A stretch of DNA of 11,555 bases, from assembly GCA_031274005.1 (NCBI GenBank), contig JAISQU010000029.1, positions 1-11,555 of the forward strand. Reading direction: 5' to 3'. Shown here one piece after another: positions 11,310 to 11,555 of this stretch. Each line of letters begins with the position of its first letter. The first letter of the stretch is position 1. Both the position numbers and the translations under genes were made by a program. The DNA is from Spirochaetales bacterium (GTDB lineage: Bacteria > Spirochaetota > Spirochaetia > DTKZ01). Under the pieces are notes generated by a model. It saw nothing but the letters and a program-made list of their open reading frames with translations. It searched no databases and was not told the origin of the DNA.

Positions 11310-11555
11310 CTTTTTTTTCAATTTTTTTTGGTTTAATACCATATTATACTCCTTGAGATGATTCCAAAATGAAGACTGTAATCATTCGTGCGCATTTTTG
11401 CTCGGCCCATAGCATTTGTATACGCCGGGGCGTTTTAGAGCCTGTTCAAAATCTCCTTAATAATTCGGAATTTGGGCGCATTTGCGGCGTAAAACGCCGC
11501 AAACCGGGCCAGGAAATCGCACGCCGTGTGCTTGCAAAATAGGGCAAAACGGCCC
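11310..11555. other. Gene-free right edge with hairpins
   Basis: No gene is supported. It begins with a T-rich stretch, then TGGTTTAATACCA (11329-11341). A perfect hairpin, TTTGCGGCGT-AAA-ACGCCGCAAA (11481-11490/11494-11503), lies in a GC-rich tail that resembles the palindromic spacer near glyS in style. A 57-codon frame at 11369-11542 crosses the hairpin without a good ribosome site and is not called. Confidence 0.6.

Noticed and set aside
11329..11341. Second GntR site, TGGTTTAATACCA
   Set aside because: Its half-site spacing differs from the main palindrome and the arms are 4-6 bp in AT-rich DNA, so it is not supported as an operator.
11436..11455. Possible insertion-sequence end (GAGCCTGTTCAAAATCTCC)
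   Set aside because: It resembles some transposon termini, but no matching inverted copy, target duplication or transposase is in the window.
11369..11542. 57-codon plus-strand frame starting MKTVIIRAHF
   Set aside because: It has a poor ribosome site, crosses a perfect hairpin and shows no family resemblance; it is more likely chance.

Overview
The window looks like chromosomal DNA from a spirochaete of the Treponema group, probably a moderate-GC, gut-associated lineage (termite-gut treponemes fit). This is inference from gene style: the solute-binding protein has the 'FVFA|GGGKES' signal-peptide junction common in treponemal binding proteins, a single-chain glycyl-tRNA synthetase starts at the left edge, and many intergenic spaces carry GC-rich palindromes. 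No rRNA, tRNA, intact insertion sequence or CRISPR array was seen.

Layout. (1) 1-79: start of glyS on the minus strand, cut by the window edge. (2) 80-625: a gene-free spacer full of perfect hairpins, ending in a good promoter. (3) 626-2932, plus strand: an overlapping operon of a CopZ-like metal chaperone, an OmpR-type response regulator and a membrane histidine kinase. (4) 2933-4996, minus strand: a sulfur-amino-acid operon of a cystathionine gamma-synthase/lyase family enzyme followed by two Rrf2 regulators. The first regulator has IscR-like cysteines at 92/98/104; the second lacks them and is coupled to it by a 4-nt overlap. (5) 5037-6346: a strong minus-strand terminator, then nine tandem ~140-bp palindromic units that can fold into a cloverleaf, then one more hairpin. 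(6) 6391-11309, minus strand: a catabolic/transport locus reading BKACE (DUF849) beta-keto acid cleavage enzyme, TAXI-type TRAP solute receptor, fused TRAP permease, a 37-codon SDR remnant, and a GntR/FCD regulator. It is driven by a near-consensus promoter (TTGACA, 17 nt, TACTAT) whose -10 is covered by a perfect 15-bp-arm palindrome, the probable GntR operator. (7) 11310-11555: gene-free with a further hairpin.

How it fits together. The right half reads as an inducible system for taking up an organic acid through a TRAP-TAXI transporter and processing it by BKACE chemistry (beta-keto acid + acetyl-CoA). The gene expected to make the beta-keto acid, an SDR dehydrogenase, survives only as its first ~14 codons joined in frame to its last ~15. 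A terminator-like hairpin between receptor and permease probably sets their stoichiometry. The left half couples metal (copZ with a two-component system) and sulfur/Fe-S (CGS with Rrf2) homeostasis in two convergent operons with no gap between their stop codons. The most unusual object is the tandem array at 5090-6322: its copies differ in sequence but keep the same hairpins, partly by compensatory changes, which suggests a structured RNA or DNA element rather than protein-coding repeats.
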